The notes below the pieces were generated by a model. The model had not been told where the DNA came from. It searched no databases and saw nothing but the letters and a program-made list of their open reading frames with translations. The position numbers were made by a program, and so were the translations under genes. A stretch of DNA of 64,000 bases from Platerodrilus igneus (Eukaryota; Arthropoda; Insecta; Coleoptera; Lycidae). Below are positions 9,533 to 20,113 of this stretch, one piece after another; within the stretch, counting starts at the first letter, position 1, and each line of letters opens with the position of its first letter. The stretch is taken from contig JARFIW010000942.1 of the NCBI GenBank assembly GCA_036346225.1, positions 806,001-870,000 on the forward strand, written 5' to 3'.

Positions 9533-10945
9533 AACTTACTTAAAGTCGGTGTGACGCAGCTCTAAATTCTTGTCTATTCTGAGCTAGTCTAAAAAGGTCT
9601 GCATACCCTTCACAACCTAAATCTCTAATAATTTGACTAATATAGCTTTGTCTAGGCCTTCCTACTCTATTTTTATTTGGTAGTCTATAATCTAAGACTT
9701 TACTAAATAGTCCCTCATGTCTTAACTGGTGCCCTATCATTCTATCTCTCCTGACCTTCAATTGTTTCCACATACAGGGTTCCTCACCTATCCTTCTATA
9801 AACTTCCTGGTTTGTTACTGTATCTGTCCAACTAATCTTTAACATTCTCCTATAACACCAAGTTTCAAAAGCTTCTATCTTTTTCTTATCTACTTCTTTA
9901 ATTGTCCAAGTCTCACTACCATATAGTAGAACGCTCCATACGTCGACTTTAAGAAACTTTTCTATTATCTAAACTAATACTATTAGCTATTAGTAAGTTT
10001 TTCTTTTTTAAAAACATTTTTCAAGCTTGAGCTATTCTAGCTACTATATCCCTTCTGCTACGTCCATCCTTTGTAATTATACTACCTAAATAGCAAAATT
10101 CATCTACCTCCTCTAACTCGGTATTACCTATTTTTAATTTTGGTCTAGAACTAGGCTGTAACTCACTTGTCATTATCTTTGTCTTTACTGAGTTAATTCT
10201 CATACTATAGTTACTCTGTAGTATCTCATCTAAAATATTTAAAAACTCTCCTAACTCTTTTCTAGACTCTGCTATAATGGCTATATCATCTGCAAAACGT
10301 AACATGTCTATTTTCTGTCCCTGTACTACACTAATACCTATCTCTTTTCTCTCTCTAGCTAAGTTTAAAGCTTCCTCAATATAAACATTAAAAATCAAGG
10401 GAGACAGTATACAACCCTGTCTAACACCATTTCTAATCTTAGCTTGCTTTTCTATTTCATCAAATCTAATTACTACGCTTTGGTTTTTATATAGACTGTA
10501 AATAATTTTTCTATCCCTATGAGAGATTCCAATTGTTTGCAAAACCCTGAACATAACAATCCAATTAACCCTATCGAATGCTTTTTCTAAATCTACAAAC
10601 GCGAAATGAGTCTTTTTATTTTTTTGTAACCTTTTTTCGATAATTACCCTAATCATTAGTATCGGTTCTCTAGTCCCTCTGTCTTTACAAAAACCATATT
10701 GGTCCTCGCCTAAATAATTCTCAGTCAAAGCTTCTACTCTATTTTTAATTATTATTGTTAGTATTTTGGAAGCATAAGAAGTTAAACTAACCGTTCTAAA
10801 ATTCTCACACCTATCAGCTCCTGACTTTTTTGGGATTGGGATAATAATATTTTTTCAAATCTATTGGAACCTCACCTGTGTCATATATTACTTTTACTAG
10901 TTCATATAATCTGTCTAAAGTTTTCTGACTTGCATATTTTATTAA
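9533..10945 (-). pseudogene. LINE L1a reverse transcriptase and C-terminal domain
   Basis: The RT fragment at 10021-10728 reads YGFCKDRG..FVDLEKAFDRVNW, then NGVRQGCILSPLIFN and the active-site box MLRFADDIAII, with both Asp residues present. The C-terminal block at 9540-9845 reads LKISWTDTVTNQEVYRRIGE..RRDRMIGHQLRHEGL..GRPRQSYISQIIRDLGCEGY. That block is characteristic of insect LINE proteins often annotated 'craniofacial development protein 2-like' or 'endonuclease-reverse transcriptase'. Frame is lost between the blocks near 9,850-10,020 and 10,730-10,945, so the protein is not continuous, but decay is mild. Confidence 0.85.
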
Positions 10946-12553
10946 TTCTGCGGAATATTGTCTATCCCTGGCGCTTTATTTAGTTTAAGATTCCGAACAG
11001 CTCTATCAAATTCCTCTCTTAATATTGAGAACCCCATTTCTACATCCTCTTCTTGGTCGTTCTCTAACTCATCCATATCGTCTCCCTTATATAAATCTTC
11101 TAAATATCTTTTCCATCTATCTGCTACCTCAACTTTATTTATTAGAAGCTCATTATTCTCGTCTCTAATACCATTATATTTTTTCCTATCTTCCCCAAAA
11201 AACTTTTTAACTGCCCTGTAAGTCCTGTCTGTCTTACCTACTCTCAAATCATCTTGTATTCCCTTACAATTCTCCTCCATCCATTTATTCCTAGCTTTTC
11301 TACACTCATGTACTATCTTATTTCTAACTGTATTATATTTTTGCTTACTTTCACTATCCACTTCTCTGAAAAGTTGAAGCTTTCTTCTATTCTCTATTAA
11401 ATCTAATATTTCCTTTGTTACCCAGGGTTTTCTCGCTTCAATTTTTTTCTTACCTATAGTCTGTGTTGCTGTATCATGTACAGTCAGTTTTATTTCTTTC
11501 CATCTATTTTCTACGTTCCCTCCTACACCTATCTCTTTGCTCTTATTATCTAATACTTGTTTATATTCCTCTTTTACCCTACTATCATTAAGCTTACCTA
11601 GATCCCATCCCTCTCTTTTAACCTTTCTCAATTTTTTGAATTTTAGTTTACACTTCATTTTAACTAAGTTATGATCGCTATCTATGTCAGCCCCTGAATA
11701 ACTACGACAGTTTTTAACTTGGTTTCTAAATCTTTGTTTAATAAAATATAATCTATTTGATATCTAGCCCTATCACCTGGCGCTTTCCAGGTATATCTTC
11801 TCCTAACATGTTGTTCGAATAGGGTGTTTACAGTTACTAATCTATGTTCCTGGCAAAACTCAACTAATCTTTCTCCTCTATCATTTCGTCTGCCATACCC
11901 AAATTTTCCTACCATTTTTCCCTCACTACCTTCTCCCACTGACACATTAAAATCGCCCAATAACTATTAAATTCTCATCTCCTTTTACTTTTCTCACTAC
12001 ACTATTTATATCCTCGTATACCTTTTCTACTTCCTCATCCTCGTACTGAGTTGTTGGCATGTAAACCTGTACTAAAACAGTGTCTGTGGGTTTTGTACTC
12101 AATCTAACCATAATTATTCTATCACTAAATTGTAAGTACTCTAACTTTATGCCCTAATCTTTTACCTAACACTATTCCTACCCCTGCCTGTCCATTAGTT
12201 GAAGAAGTTGTAATTATTCTATAATTATCTTTTCAAAAGTCATTACTATCTGGCCATCTCACCTCACTAATACCTAAAATGTCCAGCTTTTCCTTTCTCA
12301 TTTCGACTAATAAATTCGTTAACTTATCTACTCTAAGTAATGACCTTACATTCCAAGTCCCTATCACTAAATCGAACTGTTGTTTTATGTTCTTACGATG
12401 ACGAGCCCCAAGTACCCCCTCCCGGAGATCCGAATGAGGGAGTATTTTACCTCCGGACAAAAATTTTACTTGTGAGCTCTCCATCATATGTATTTCGTGT
12501 TTTAGGCCATGCACACCTGGGAAATATTGTGGTAGGCTCCCATATCTTTCCAC
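10942..12553 (-). pseudogene. LINE L1a endonuclease and RT N-terminal region
   Basis: The segment at 12233-12553 carries the APE endonuclease start GTWNVRSL..KLDILGISEVRWPDS. The segment at 11682-11960 carries MGDFNVSVGEG and RRRYTWKAPGDRARYQIDYIL. The DSDHNLVKMK block (SDH catalytic motif) lies at the junction near 11660-11690, in the frame of the next ORF. The segment at 10942-11658 is the linker into RT (KPWVTKEIL..LNKAPGIDNIP). Endonuclease residues look present. The breaks are frameshifts near 11,680 and 11,965-12,230. Confidence 0.85.
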
Positions 12554-12770
12554 AACGCAGTTTTAAAGATTTTAGCAGAAAGCCGTATCTGTCACGGCCA
12601 ACCGCCAACAACCTTGTAAATTATTGAAGATCGCTCGAGACCGACCGACCCTCCTCCAATAACTTTTAGCCAGCAAGGCTGCTGCCCCTTGCTGCGCCTT
12701 TTAATCGCCTTTTACGGTAAGCAGGTTTACTATAGTAGTATTCTTTATCCCCTACTATACGGACAAAATA

Positions 12771-14534
12771 ATCTTTAGATTTTCAAATAGGGTAAACGGT
12801 ACGAGAACTAGGCATATGTTGGAAAAAGTCAATACTTAAAGTTGCAACAATAGAAAATTTGTATTTCTTGTGTTTTCATCCCGGAATTTTCACTCGGTAT
12901 CCTATTCCGTTACCTTCTCTTTTTCCTTTATTAGTGAACTAGAAATTTCATTGCATTTCGTTTTCCTTTTATGTGGAAAATAAAGGTGACACGCTGTAGC
13001 TTTTTTCTTATATAACTCTCTTAAATATGATGTGAATTTACTGCATATACCATTTTCTTATCGATATTTGATGTCTTTGGGTTGAGTATGTCTACTATTG
13101 AAAACAACACGGTGTGGTCTTGCTTTTGCTTTTTTGCTAAGCAAGGGATCCTTAATACTTGCCGTTCTTCTTATTTCTCTTTTTATCTCTTATAGGACGT
13201 TTGTCTGAAAGCTTGAGTTTTTTATATCCCGCTGTCGCTTTTTCTGCCTTATTTTTCCCCTGATAAGCCTGTCTTAAGTGTGAAGACTTTCCTTCTCTTA
13301 TAGGATGCTTGTCTAAACATTTAAGTTTTTTATATCCCGCAGTCTCTTTTTCGGTCTTATTTTTCCTCTGATAAGCCAGTCTTAAATCCTAAAGACTACC
13401 GCCTGTCACATATGAGTGGTGATCCCCTACTCCGGGTTACTGACTCTGTTTTGATGAGTTGAATAGTGCTTTTCTATCCACCTTGCTAACATCTTTTGCT
13501 TAACGAAAGCTCTTCTTCTTCTCTTCGCCTCAGAAGCTAGTAGGCATCCAGATTCCAATCTCTTTCTTCTAATACCATTTCCTATATCTATCTACATGTC
13601 CTTTTCTGTTAGTTGCTGTACGGTCTGGGGACCAGGCAACCCACAGCACAGAGCCATGTTGTGTAAACCTCGTTTTCAGTCACGCGTCGTCACTGTCCCT
13701 GCCTTAAGCGGTGGCACTGTTTTCGTTAATTTGTTGGCCTTTGGCATATCTTATCGACTTCACACCTGTGGTATAGGCAATCCTGTACCCACAGTAAGCC
13801 GGTCCCTTGTGTCTTCAATAGAACAGGTATCGCTTTTTAAACGTCCATTTTGGGCACAAAAATCTCAGCTTATCTTGGGAAAAAATACTTTTGTTCCTAT
13901 AATTGGACAAAATTCTAAAAAAAACTTTAAATAATTAATATTTTGAAACCAAGCTTTATATCACTTGGGTAAAAAATAGTTGAAAGAAACAATCTAACTG
14001 GCGTTGGCTTTACAATTTATTACGGCAGTTACGGAAAATCATTGAAAATTTGTTTAATTCAAATGCTAAATAGGCAGGGTAAGATTTAAATACTGTATTT
14101 TTGTAAATAATTTTATACTATTTTATATATTAAAACGTTCATAGTATACAACAAAAAAAATTTTTTTAAATAGCTAGTTAAACTAAGTAATATTTTAAGA
14201 CTTCGAATTTAATTTAGAATTGAAGGATTTTATGTTAAAAAAAGTGTATTACTTTCCAACAATAAGGTTTGCTAGCTGGAATTGCGGCAAAAGATACTGT
14301 ACATGCAGCAGTGAGGTTGCTGAGAAACTAGTGGCTACTTCTCCCTTTCCGTTTCCTGATTTAATGCAGGCTGTTTCAAGAAAATCAGGTGGCACCTAAA
14401 ACCTTCATTTAATTATTAATGGCTTTAGGTTATAAGAAGTTGTCCGGACTTGGGGGAACAAGAGGACCTTTTTCGTTTTTTTATTTGTAATTTTGCGACG
14501 ATTGTTACGTGTTGTAATATAACCTGTAACATGA
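12771..14534. other. No gene recognised; CT-rich stretch with a tandem duplication
   Basis: The stretch 13000-13930 is pyrimidine-rich and slightly higher in GC than its surroundings. An open frame at 13596-13934 (112 codons, plus) has no recognised domain. Some of this may be the 5' UTR of LINE L1a or of another element, but nothing in it could be matched within the window. Confidence 0.4.
13187..13391. repeat. Two-unit tandem repeat, about 108-bp period
   Basis: Two diverged units share CTCTTATAGGA, TTTTTTATATCCCGC, CTTATTTTTCC and CTGATAAGCC in the same order. The first starts near 13187 and the second near 13295. Confidence 0.75.
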
Positions 14535-15095
14535 TTTTCAATTATTAGATAACCAGGTTCCACTTTTATATTCTTTAAATTTACTTTATTTTGTCTAAAA
14601 GTTAAAGAAATTCCCTTGTTTACTGAACCCGGTTCTGTTTAGTTTATGAGTTAGTAATTGCATTATAAGAATAAAATGTTTTAATATGCATAAACATGCA
14701 AAGATACCGTCTCGAGGATTTTTTATCCCACTTGGGAAAATGATTTACAATTTAGTGGCCCTTGAACTATTTCTGCCAGGAAGTACAGACTGTAGTATTA
14801 GGCAACTAGAGCAGTTGTGTTTTGGTTCGAGTGTCCTTTAGTGCATGTTTTTCGATATAGTGAGCTAATTACCACCCCCTCTTCTCTTTACCTTATCCTT
14901 TTAAGGCACTATTAAAATTGTGAGACATGTGTGACAAAACTCTGTTGAGAACCCAAACTCGACTCCATCGTCAGATAAAGATAGTGTAAGTAAAAACTTG
15001 TTGCAATCTTGGTAAACAAATTTGCATGCCTAAATCATAAAATTTATTATATAAGAGTTAAGGGGTTATTTAGGGTGTAGTAACTTGAAGTGTGA
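14535..15095 (+). repeat. Dispersed repeat B, copy 1
   Basis: Non-coding. Begins TTTCAATTATTAGATAACCAG. It matches the reverse complement of about 49795-50365 along its length (shared blocks include CATGCATAAACATGCAAAGA, GAGCAGTTGTGTTTTGGTT and TTTGCATGCCTAAATCATAA), and its first 170 bp match 18407-18590. Its nature is unknown. Confidence 0.7.
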
Positions 15096-15489
15096 AGTGG
15101 GTAAAAACGGGCCACTTTTCTTCTTTCTCTCTATCTATCTTGATCCAAAGTCTCTTCTGCAGGAGATGTTATACTAGAGGATTGCTATGAAGATGCTTAC
15201 TTAAAATTGTAAGTACACATTTCTTTAACTTTAAAATATCTCGATGTATTAAAAGATTACAATTAACTTAAATTTAACAATTGTTATATGTAACAAACAA
15301 CATGTATTTTACACTAGAACTGCCAGAACAATAAAATAAATGGACTTAATTTAAACTTGAAAATTAACCCTCTAACAAGTAAGGTAATGTTTAATTTTAA
15401 GTGATATATTACCTCAGTATTAATTTTAATTCATACAAATTCAATTTACCAGTTCTCAATGAAGTCATACTTATCGGAATGTTTTAGGA
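15096..15489. other. No feature recognised
   Basis: AT-rich; no open frame of note and no match to the repeats described here. Confidence 0.5.
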
Positions 15490-16126
15490 AATTTTTCTTT
15501 TAGTAATACCTGGCCAGATTCTGGTTAACAATTTGTCTTTAGGAAAGTATATTTGTTACGTTATATTGAAATTGTTTTATATTAATAGAGTTTAAGTTTT
15601 GGTGGAATTTTTATTTCAATTTATTTAGAAGCTCGGTAAAGTCAACTCCTAGTAAAGGATATCCGGCTACCCCAGTAATGAAATTTTATTTGAGAACCTT
15701 CTTTAGTTAATGACAGAATTAATGTGTTTGTAAGGAATATTTGAAAAAGGTAGGATATAAGGTTATAAAATTTAAAATATTAAAGCAAGAAAGATTTATG
15801 TGGAAAAACTGTCTTCCATATGGAAATAATATCAAGAAAATTGCTATGCCCGACGGTTTGACACCCCTCAATCTAAACAGAGAAAAACCTTTCAGGGCAA
15901 GTGTTAATGTAACATAATTTTTGTATTTCAGTTATTTTATATATTATTTTTATTCCTTTATTATTTTCATTTCAAATTTTTATCTTCTGTTATAATTTCT
16001 TTTATAGGAACCCACTCCTACACCACTGCAATTTGCTGACGCGCCCTTATATTGTTACAGGGTCCCCGTCACTTCATGGGCAAATCATAATTTATTAACT
16101 TCATGTACATTTTACTCGTAACAAGC
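15490..16126 (+). repeat. Dispersed repeat A, copy 2 (uninterrupted)
   Basis: The only one of the three A copies without an insertion, and so the reference for the other two. It starts near TTTTTCTTTTAGTAATACCTGGCCAG and ends ATTTTACTCGTAACAA. There is no coding capacity. A short TTGTTACG near 15552 is the inverse of the terminal CGTAACAA, but homology between copies extends further left, so this is not claimed as a terminal inverted repeat. Confidence 0.75.
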
Positions 16127-16570
16127 CCACACACCTTTACATCTCTTGGCACTTCTCATCTCAAGACATACTTTAGGTGCTTAGGCAATAATTACATACT
16201 TCTCAACTTTGAGGTATAATATAATAATAAAGTGTCTATATAAGATCAATAAGATTATATTGAATTTCTAGAGATAATATTGCTTCGAGTAATACAATAT
16301 CATGAAATTCTCAAGCACACGCTCCAAATTGAGATTAACTATCAATGCACAGAGACATTACTTAATGCATTTTTGTTAGAAAAACACTTTTTAACCTATT
16401 TTCAAAAAAGAAATGTGAATAAAATTTAAAAATAACGTAACATTAAATACAGTAATCATGTATACTACAAAATAGTAAACAAATTAGCGCCAGCAAACTT
16501 TGAAGAGTATACAGTGTGAATGTGAATTTTATTTAGCTCACAGTCTCCTTTCGAAACTTATTTCCAATGA
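16127..16570. other. No feature recognised
   Basis: AT-rich, no coding signal seen. Confidence 0.5.
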
Positions 16571-16587
16571 GTGATAATTTTTTAGCA

Positions 16588-18120
16588 TTATTCTCGACAT
16601 ACCTGTTTAAAACCACAATTTAGTTCTCGTTCTTGCGCATTAGTACCTGATACGGCGACAAAGATGCCAAGCAAGTTATGTAACTGTTCCAAAAATGGGC
16701 TAATATTTCCATATGCACTTGATCTATAGCGATAAATAGTAACTAAATTTTGCTTTTTTAGATCAACAGCACAGACTTCGGCATGTATTTTATGTGCCAA
16801 AAATTCAAATTTAACTGAACACCAGACAAATATTGCAGAACTCCCTTACAATGCATTTGATCTGCAATACTCAGCAGCAACCTGGTAGTTGTTAATTATG
16901 ATCATCTGGATTTGATAAGCAGTGAGTCAATTACCTGTAGTGCATACAAGATCAAATAACGTCTTTGTTCGATAGGTTTTAGACACTGATATGAAACAAT
17001 GTAAGATTTTTATAATTAACACTGTATATATTGGTACTTTGCAACCAGCGTCTTTACTTTAATGAGCTTGCCGTTGGTTTCCATTAGAACAACTTGTTGA
17101 TATAAACACTAACCTATCATGTACTAGGAACTATTGCACTAAATAAGTTATGACAAACTGTAACCTTAAAAGAAGAATAAAGAATTGGATGTACAGAGTT
17201 CATTTTCTTCACTTTTGCTGCTGGGAACACGGGCGTCAAGTACTCAGTATAATTTTCAACAGTTGTTTATGAATCCAGTTTAAATATGTGAAGATCTAAA
17301 ACCTTGGTCCAGCTTTTAAGTGACATCCTATAACATTGCTAGGTTTGCTACCGATTAGTGTTAAGATTGAGATCTTAACGAACCATGCAACTCGTTTATT
17401 TTTAATCAACTAACCTTGTCATTAATAAATATTAGTTTATCAAGAACTGCCTTACGCTCTACTTAATAAATAGCATCTGATACTTGTGCTGCATCGACAA
17501 TTAACTGTTTTAATTCCTTTACACTAAATTTTTATTACTTGTTTCTAACGTCATACTATATCAAACCAAAACATTATTAACTATAGTTCTACAAAGTTTA
17601 GCATTCGTTAGATTCTTTTGTTTCAGTTTCTAATTACTGTTATTTGCACTAGTGTTTTTGTTTTTACTTACTGTGATGCTATAATCTAAAATTCTGCTTT
17701 CAGAGTGTGATTTTGCAATGCACTTCCATCGCTTAAAAAGAAAAACATTTACGAGGGCAGCAACTGCTGTATTCCGATAATAAATAACATCATCCTTTTG
17801 CTTTAATAGTTCCCAAAAATAAGATATTTCAAGTTGTAGTAAATGGTTTAATGATGGGGCAACAGCTATTTGTGTGGGTATGCTCACTTTATAAAAAGGC
17901 TGTTTCATATGTGTTGTCGAAGCACTAGCTTGAATTTCACAACACTTTGTGTGGTTTTTGCCTACGATTGGTGCAGTTTTTAAATTCTTTACACATGAAG
18001 GGTGCATAAATCCTTTCATTTTAGACTGCTAGGCATGTTATTCCAACAAAGCTTACACATTTTAACAGAAGCTAACACGGGCATATCTGATTTACTCTTT
18101 ACCGTATTAGCACGCTAGAA
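16588..18120 (-). pseudogene. Degenerate LINE: ORF1 with PHD-like zinc finger, then endonuclease fragment
   Basis: Read on the minus strand, about 18090-17940 gives KMCKLCWNNMPSSLK, then after a 1-base frame change MKGFMHPSCVKNL and NHTKCCE. This C-x2-C...H-x2-C spacing fits the PHD-like finger in ORF1 of some insect LINEs. A helical stretch (YFWELLKQKDDVIYYRNTAVAAL) follows near 17800. At 16588-16800 EVCAVDLKKQNLVTIYRYRS..GNISPFLEQLHNLL resembles the N-terminal part of an APE endonuclease. Order and strand agree with one decayed LINE. Family assignment is inference from motif layout. Confidence 0.5.
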
Positions 18121-18406
18121 CTGTAAATTAAGCAAACACTGAATAAGTTTTAGCATATAATCTTGCAATAGCTATTTGGAACACCTTGTACACCTTTTTT
18201 ACTCCACTCTCGTTAAAAATCATACAAAAATTAGCAGGTGCAACAAACCGATACCTTTGTAACTTGCTGTTCAACCATCCAAAGCATTGCATATCGTGTT
18301 GGGAATGTTCAATGTTCAACTGTTATACATGTGCACGCGCAGTGTGTGTGAATGTTTGCATTCATGCAGGAGTGCATTTGTCTGGGCATACATAACCCAT
18401 AACAAT

Positions 18407-18562
18407 TATTTTTAATTACTGGATAACCAGTTTCCATTTCTTATATTTAATAAATATATTATTTTTTGTATAAAGTTAAAGTAATTCCCCTTGTTTCCTA
18501 AATATGGACCTTATTATTTTATAAATTATTAGTTACATTGTAAAATTAGAATTATTTTAATA
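18407..18562 (+). repeat. Dispersed repeat B, copy 3, left part
   Basis: TTTTTAATTACTGGATAACCAG and the following 150 bp match the start of repeat B at 14535. It is interrupted at the TA at 18561 by a Tc1-like element and resumes at 19181 with TATGTATAAATATGTTAAGA, as in the minus-strand copy near 50200. Confidence 0.65.
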
Positions 18563-19180
18563 TTCAGACTTACATTTAAAAAAATGCAACACACAAGTTC
18601 TTGATCGATTTTAATAAAATTTTCACAAAATACTTATTGTAATGGAACAAACAAATGAATAAAATTTGAAATCAAAAGAATAGAAAAAATAAAATATTTT
18701 TCCAACCGAAAAGAAATGGAAGTGCAACACACTCCAGTACAATGGCAATGTAACTGACTGCATTTAAGTTGCCATCGATGAAAACAAAGGGTGACCTGCT
18801 ACTATAACATATTGCATGCCCTATCATCACTCCTTGTGTAAGGGGTGTGTGGTATTCCACAAAATATGTTGTATTATTCTGTTCTCCATGCCTGACTCTC
18901 CTACGACGATTGTGGGCCCACAAACAAAATCAAGACTCATCACTTAGCACAATTTGATTCCATTCTCGAAACCAATTTGCTCTTTCGTTGTTCCATTCAA
19001 CTCTGCAGGTACGACAAAGTGGAGTAAGACGACACAAAAGGGGATGGTACGGATGCAGTCCAGATTGTATTTAAATTTTAGTCATTACTTTAGTTTCATG
19101 TAAACAGGCATGCTTTGATAATTTTATTAAATTCGATCAACAACAACTTCTGTGTGTTGCGTTTTTTTTATAAAAGTCAG
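18563..19180 (-). mobile_element. Tc1-like transposon remnant, 618 bp, inserted at TA inside repeat B
   Basis: Imperfect inverted ends of about 50 bp: the left has AAAATGCAACACACAAGTTCTTGATCG and the right, read in reverse, has a matching AAACGCAACACACAGAAGTT block. TA dinucleotides flank both ends (18561-18562, 19181-19182). The interior holds only the middle of a Tc1-family transposase on the minus strand. With no N- or C-terminal coding sequence it is non-autonomous. Confidence 0.8.
18672..19075 (-). pseudogene. Tc1-family transposase, central fragment
   Basis: Minus strand from about 19050: a LHPYHPLLCRLTPLCR block, EWNNERANWFREWNQIVLSDES, a stop, then FCLWAHNRRRRVRHGEQ..TQGVMIGHAICYSSRSPFVFIDG. 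This is the DDE domain around the first catalytic Asp (SDES). A TGA directly follows SDES where the family normally has R. The second and third acidic residues are absent. Confidence 0.8.
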
Positions 19181-20113
19181 TATATGTATAAATATGTTAA
19201 GATACCCTCGGCTTTCTCTTATCACTCTCGGGGAAAGTACTGTAAACACGCATTATTAAAGCATCCAAGTTCTCTATTCCAATTGGTTGTAGAACATCAG
19301 CCAATTTGAATAAGCCAATCCCGCAGAGTGATGAATAAGTGTTGCAATAATGAAGGTAATTTACATGAATTTAAATTGATCACTTCAATACAAGAGTTTG
19401 GAGAAACAACTGGATTTTTGGGGTGTGTTACTGTGAGTGTCAATGTAGTGCCCATAGTTTATCATTCCTACCTTCTCATCCTTCCATACGGACACAACAA
19501 CTATGACAGGTAAGCACCTCGTCATAAATCTGCTGAGAACTGGACCACGAGAACCTAAGAAATCGATCCCGCTGCAGGAGGAAATGATCGTAAATGATAA
19601 TCTGTTCTAACTCTGATATAAAAATTTGTATGCTTGAACTACAAAATTTATTAAGTAAGGGGCAGGTTTGTATCGACATTTGAACACATATGCTTGTGCA
19701 TGTGAGCACAGTAGAGCTGCACTGAATTCTACGAACATATCCAAAAAGATTGCTCTAGTTATACCAAAAATTAAAAATAATCAGAACATACAAATAATAT
19801 CTATAAGAGGAATTGGATCACCTCAAAAATGCTTTAAAGTAAATGTGTTACACTGAAAAAATGCAATCATGTACGAAACAACGGCAGTGTTGTTATAGTT
19901 TGACATGTCAACATGTTTATAAACAGAACAGTTAATAGTACTATGGCAGACATTGTCATTTGGTATTGAATGAACTATCTAAATAGTATAAGATGAGTAA
20001 TTCTAGAAAAATACCATTCACGAGACCTAAACATGCAGTATTCAATATAATGTTTAATCAAATATCTGATAATTTCTGTAAAATATCAATACTAAATGAA
20101 TATGTATATTTAC
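19181..20113. other. Remainder of repeat B (to about 19250), then presumed INTS3 3' intron/flank
   Basis: No final INTS3 exon could be recognised here on the minus strand. A Lys/Arg-rich C-terminal exon would be expected. The short open frames present have no recognised content. Confidence 0.4.
20105..20113 (-). other. INTS3 splice donor
   Basis: On the minus strand the exon end ...GCACAGAG is followed by GTAAATATA, a good match to the donor consensus. Without splicing the frame runs on into AT-rich codons and a stop at 20054. Confidence 0.8.

Larger units (their letters stand above)
9030..12770 (-). mobile_element. LINE 'L1a' (CFDP2-like endonuclease/RT type), near full length, composite 3' end
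   Basis: Minus-strand non-LTR retrotransposon: endonuclease near 12.3-11.7 kb, RT near 10.9-10.0 kb, C-terminal domain near 9.84-9.54 kb. The 3' end has an unusual order: first 3' end (about 9530), two 93-bp minisatellite units (9311-9505), a roughly 100-bp linker, then a second diverged copy of the LINE 3' end (9030-9180) finishing in an (ATG)n tail. The 5' end is placed near 12770 because AATAATCTTT there resembles AATAAATCTTT beside the tail at 9019-9029. That duplication is imperfect, so the 5' boundary is tentative. Confidence 0.75.

Noticed and set aside
13596..13934. 112-codon plus-strand frame
   Set aside because: No recognised domain or splice context, in a pyrimidine-rich, probably transposon-derived stretch. 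Not called as a gene.
15552..16126. TTGTTACG / CGTAACAA as terminal inverted repeats of element A
   Set aside because: Homology between copies continues left of 15552, and copy 3 does not keep the motif, so the inverse match is probably chance.
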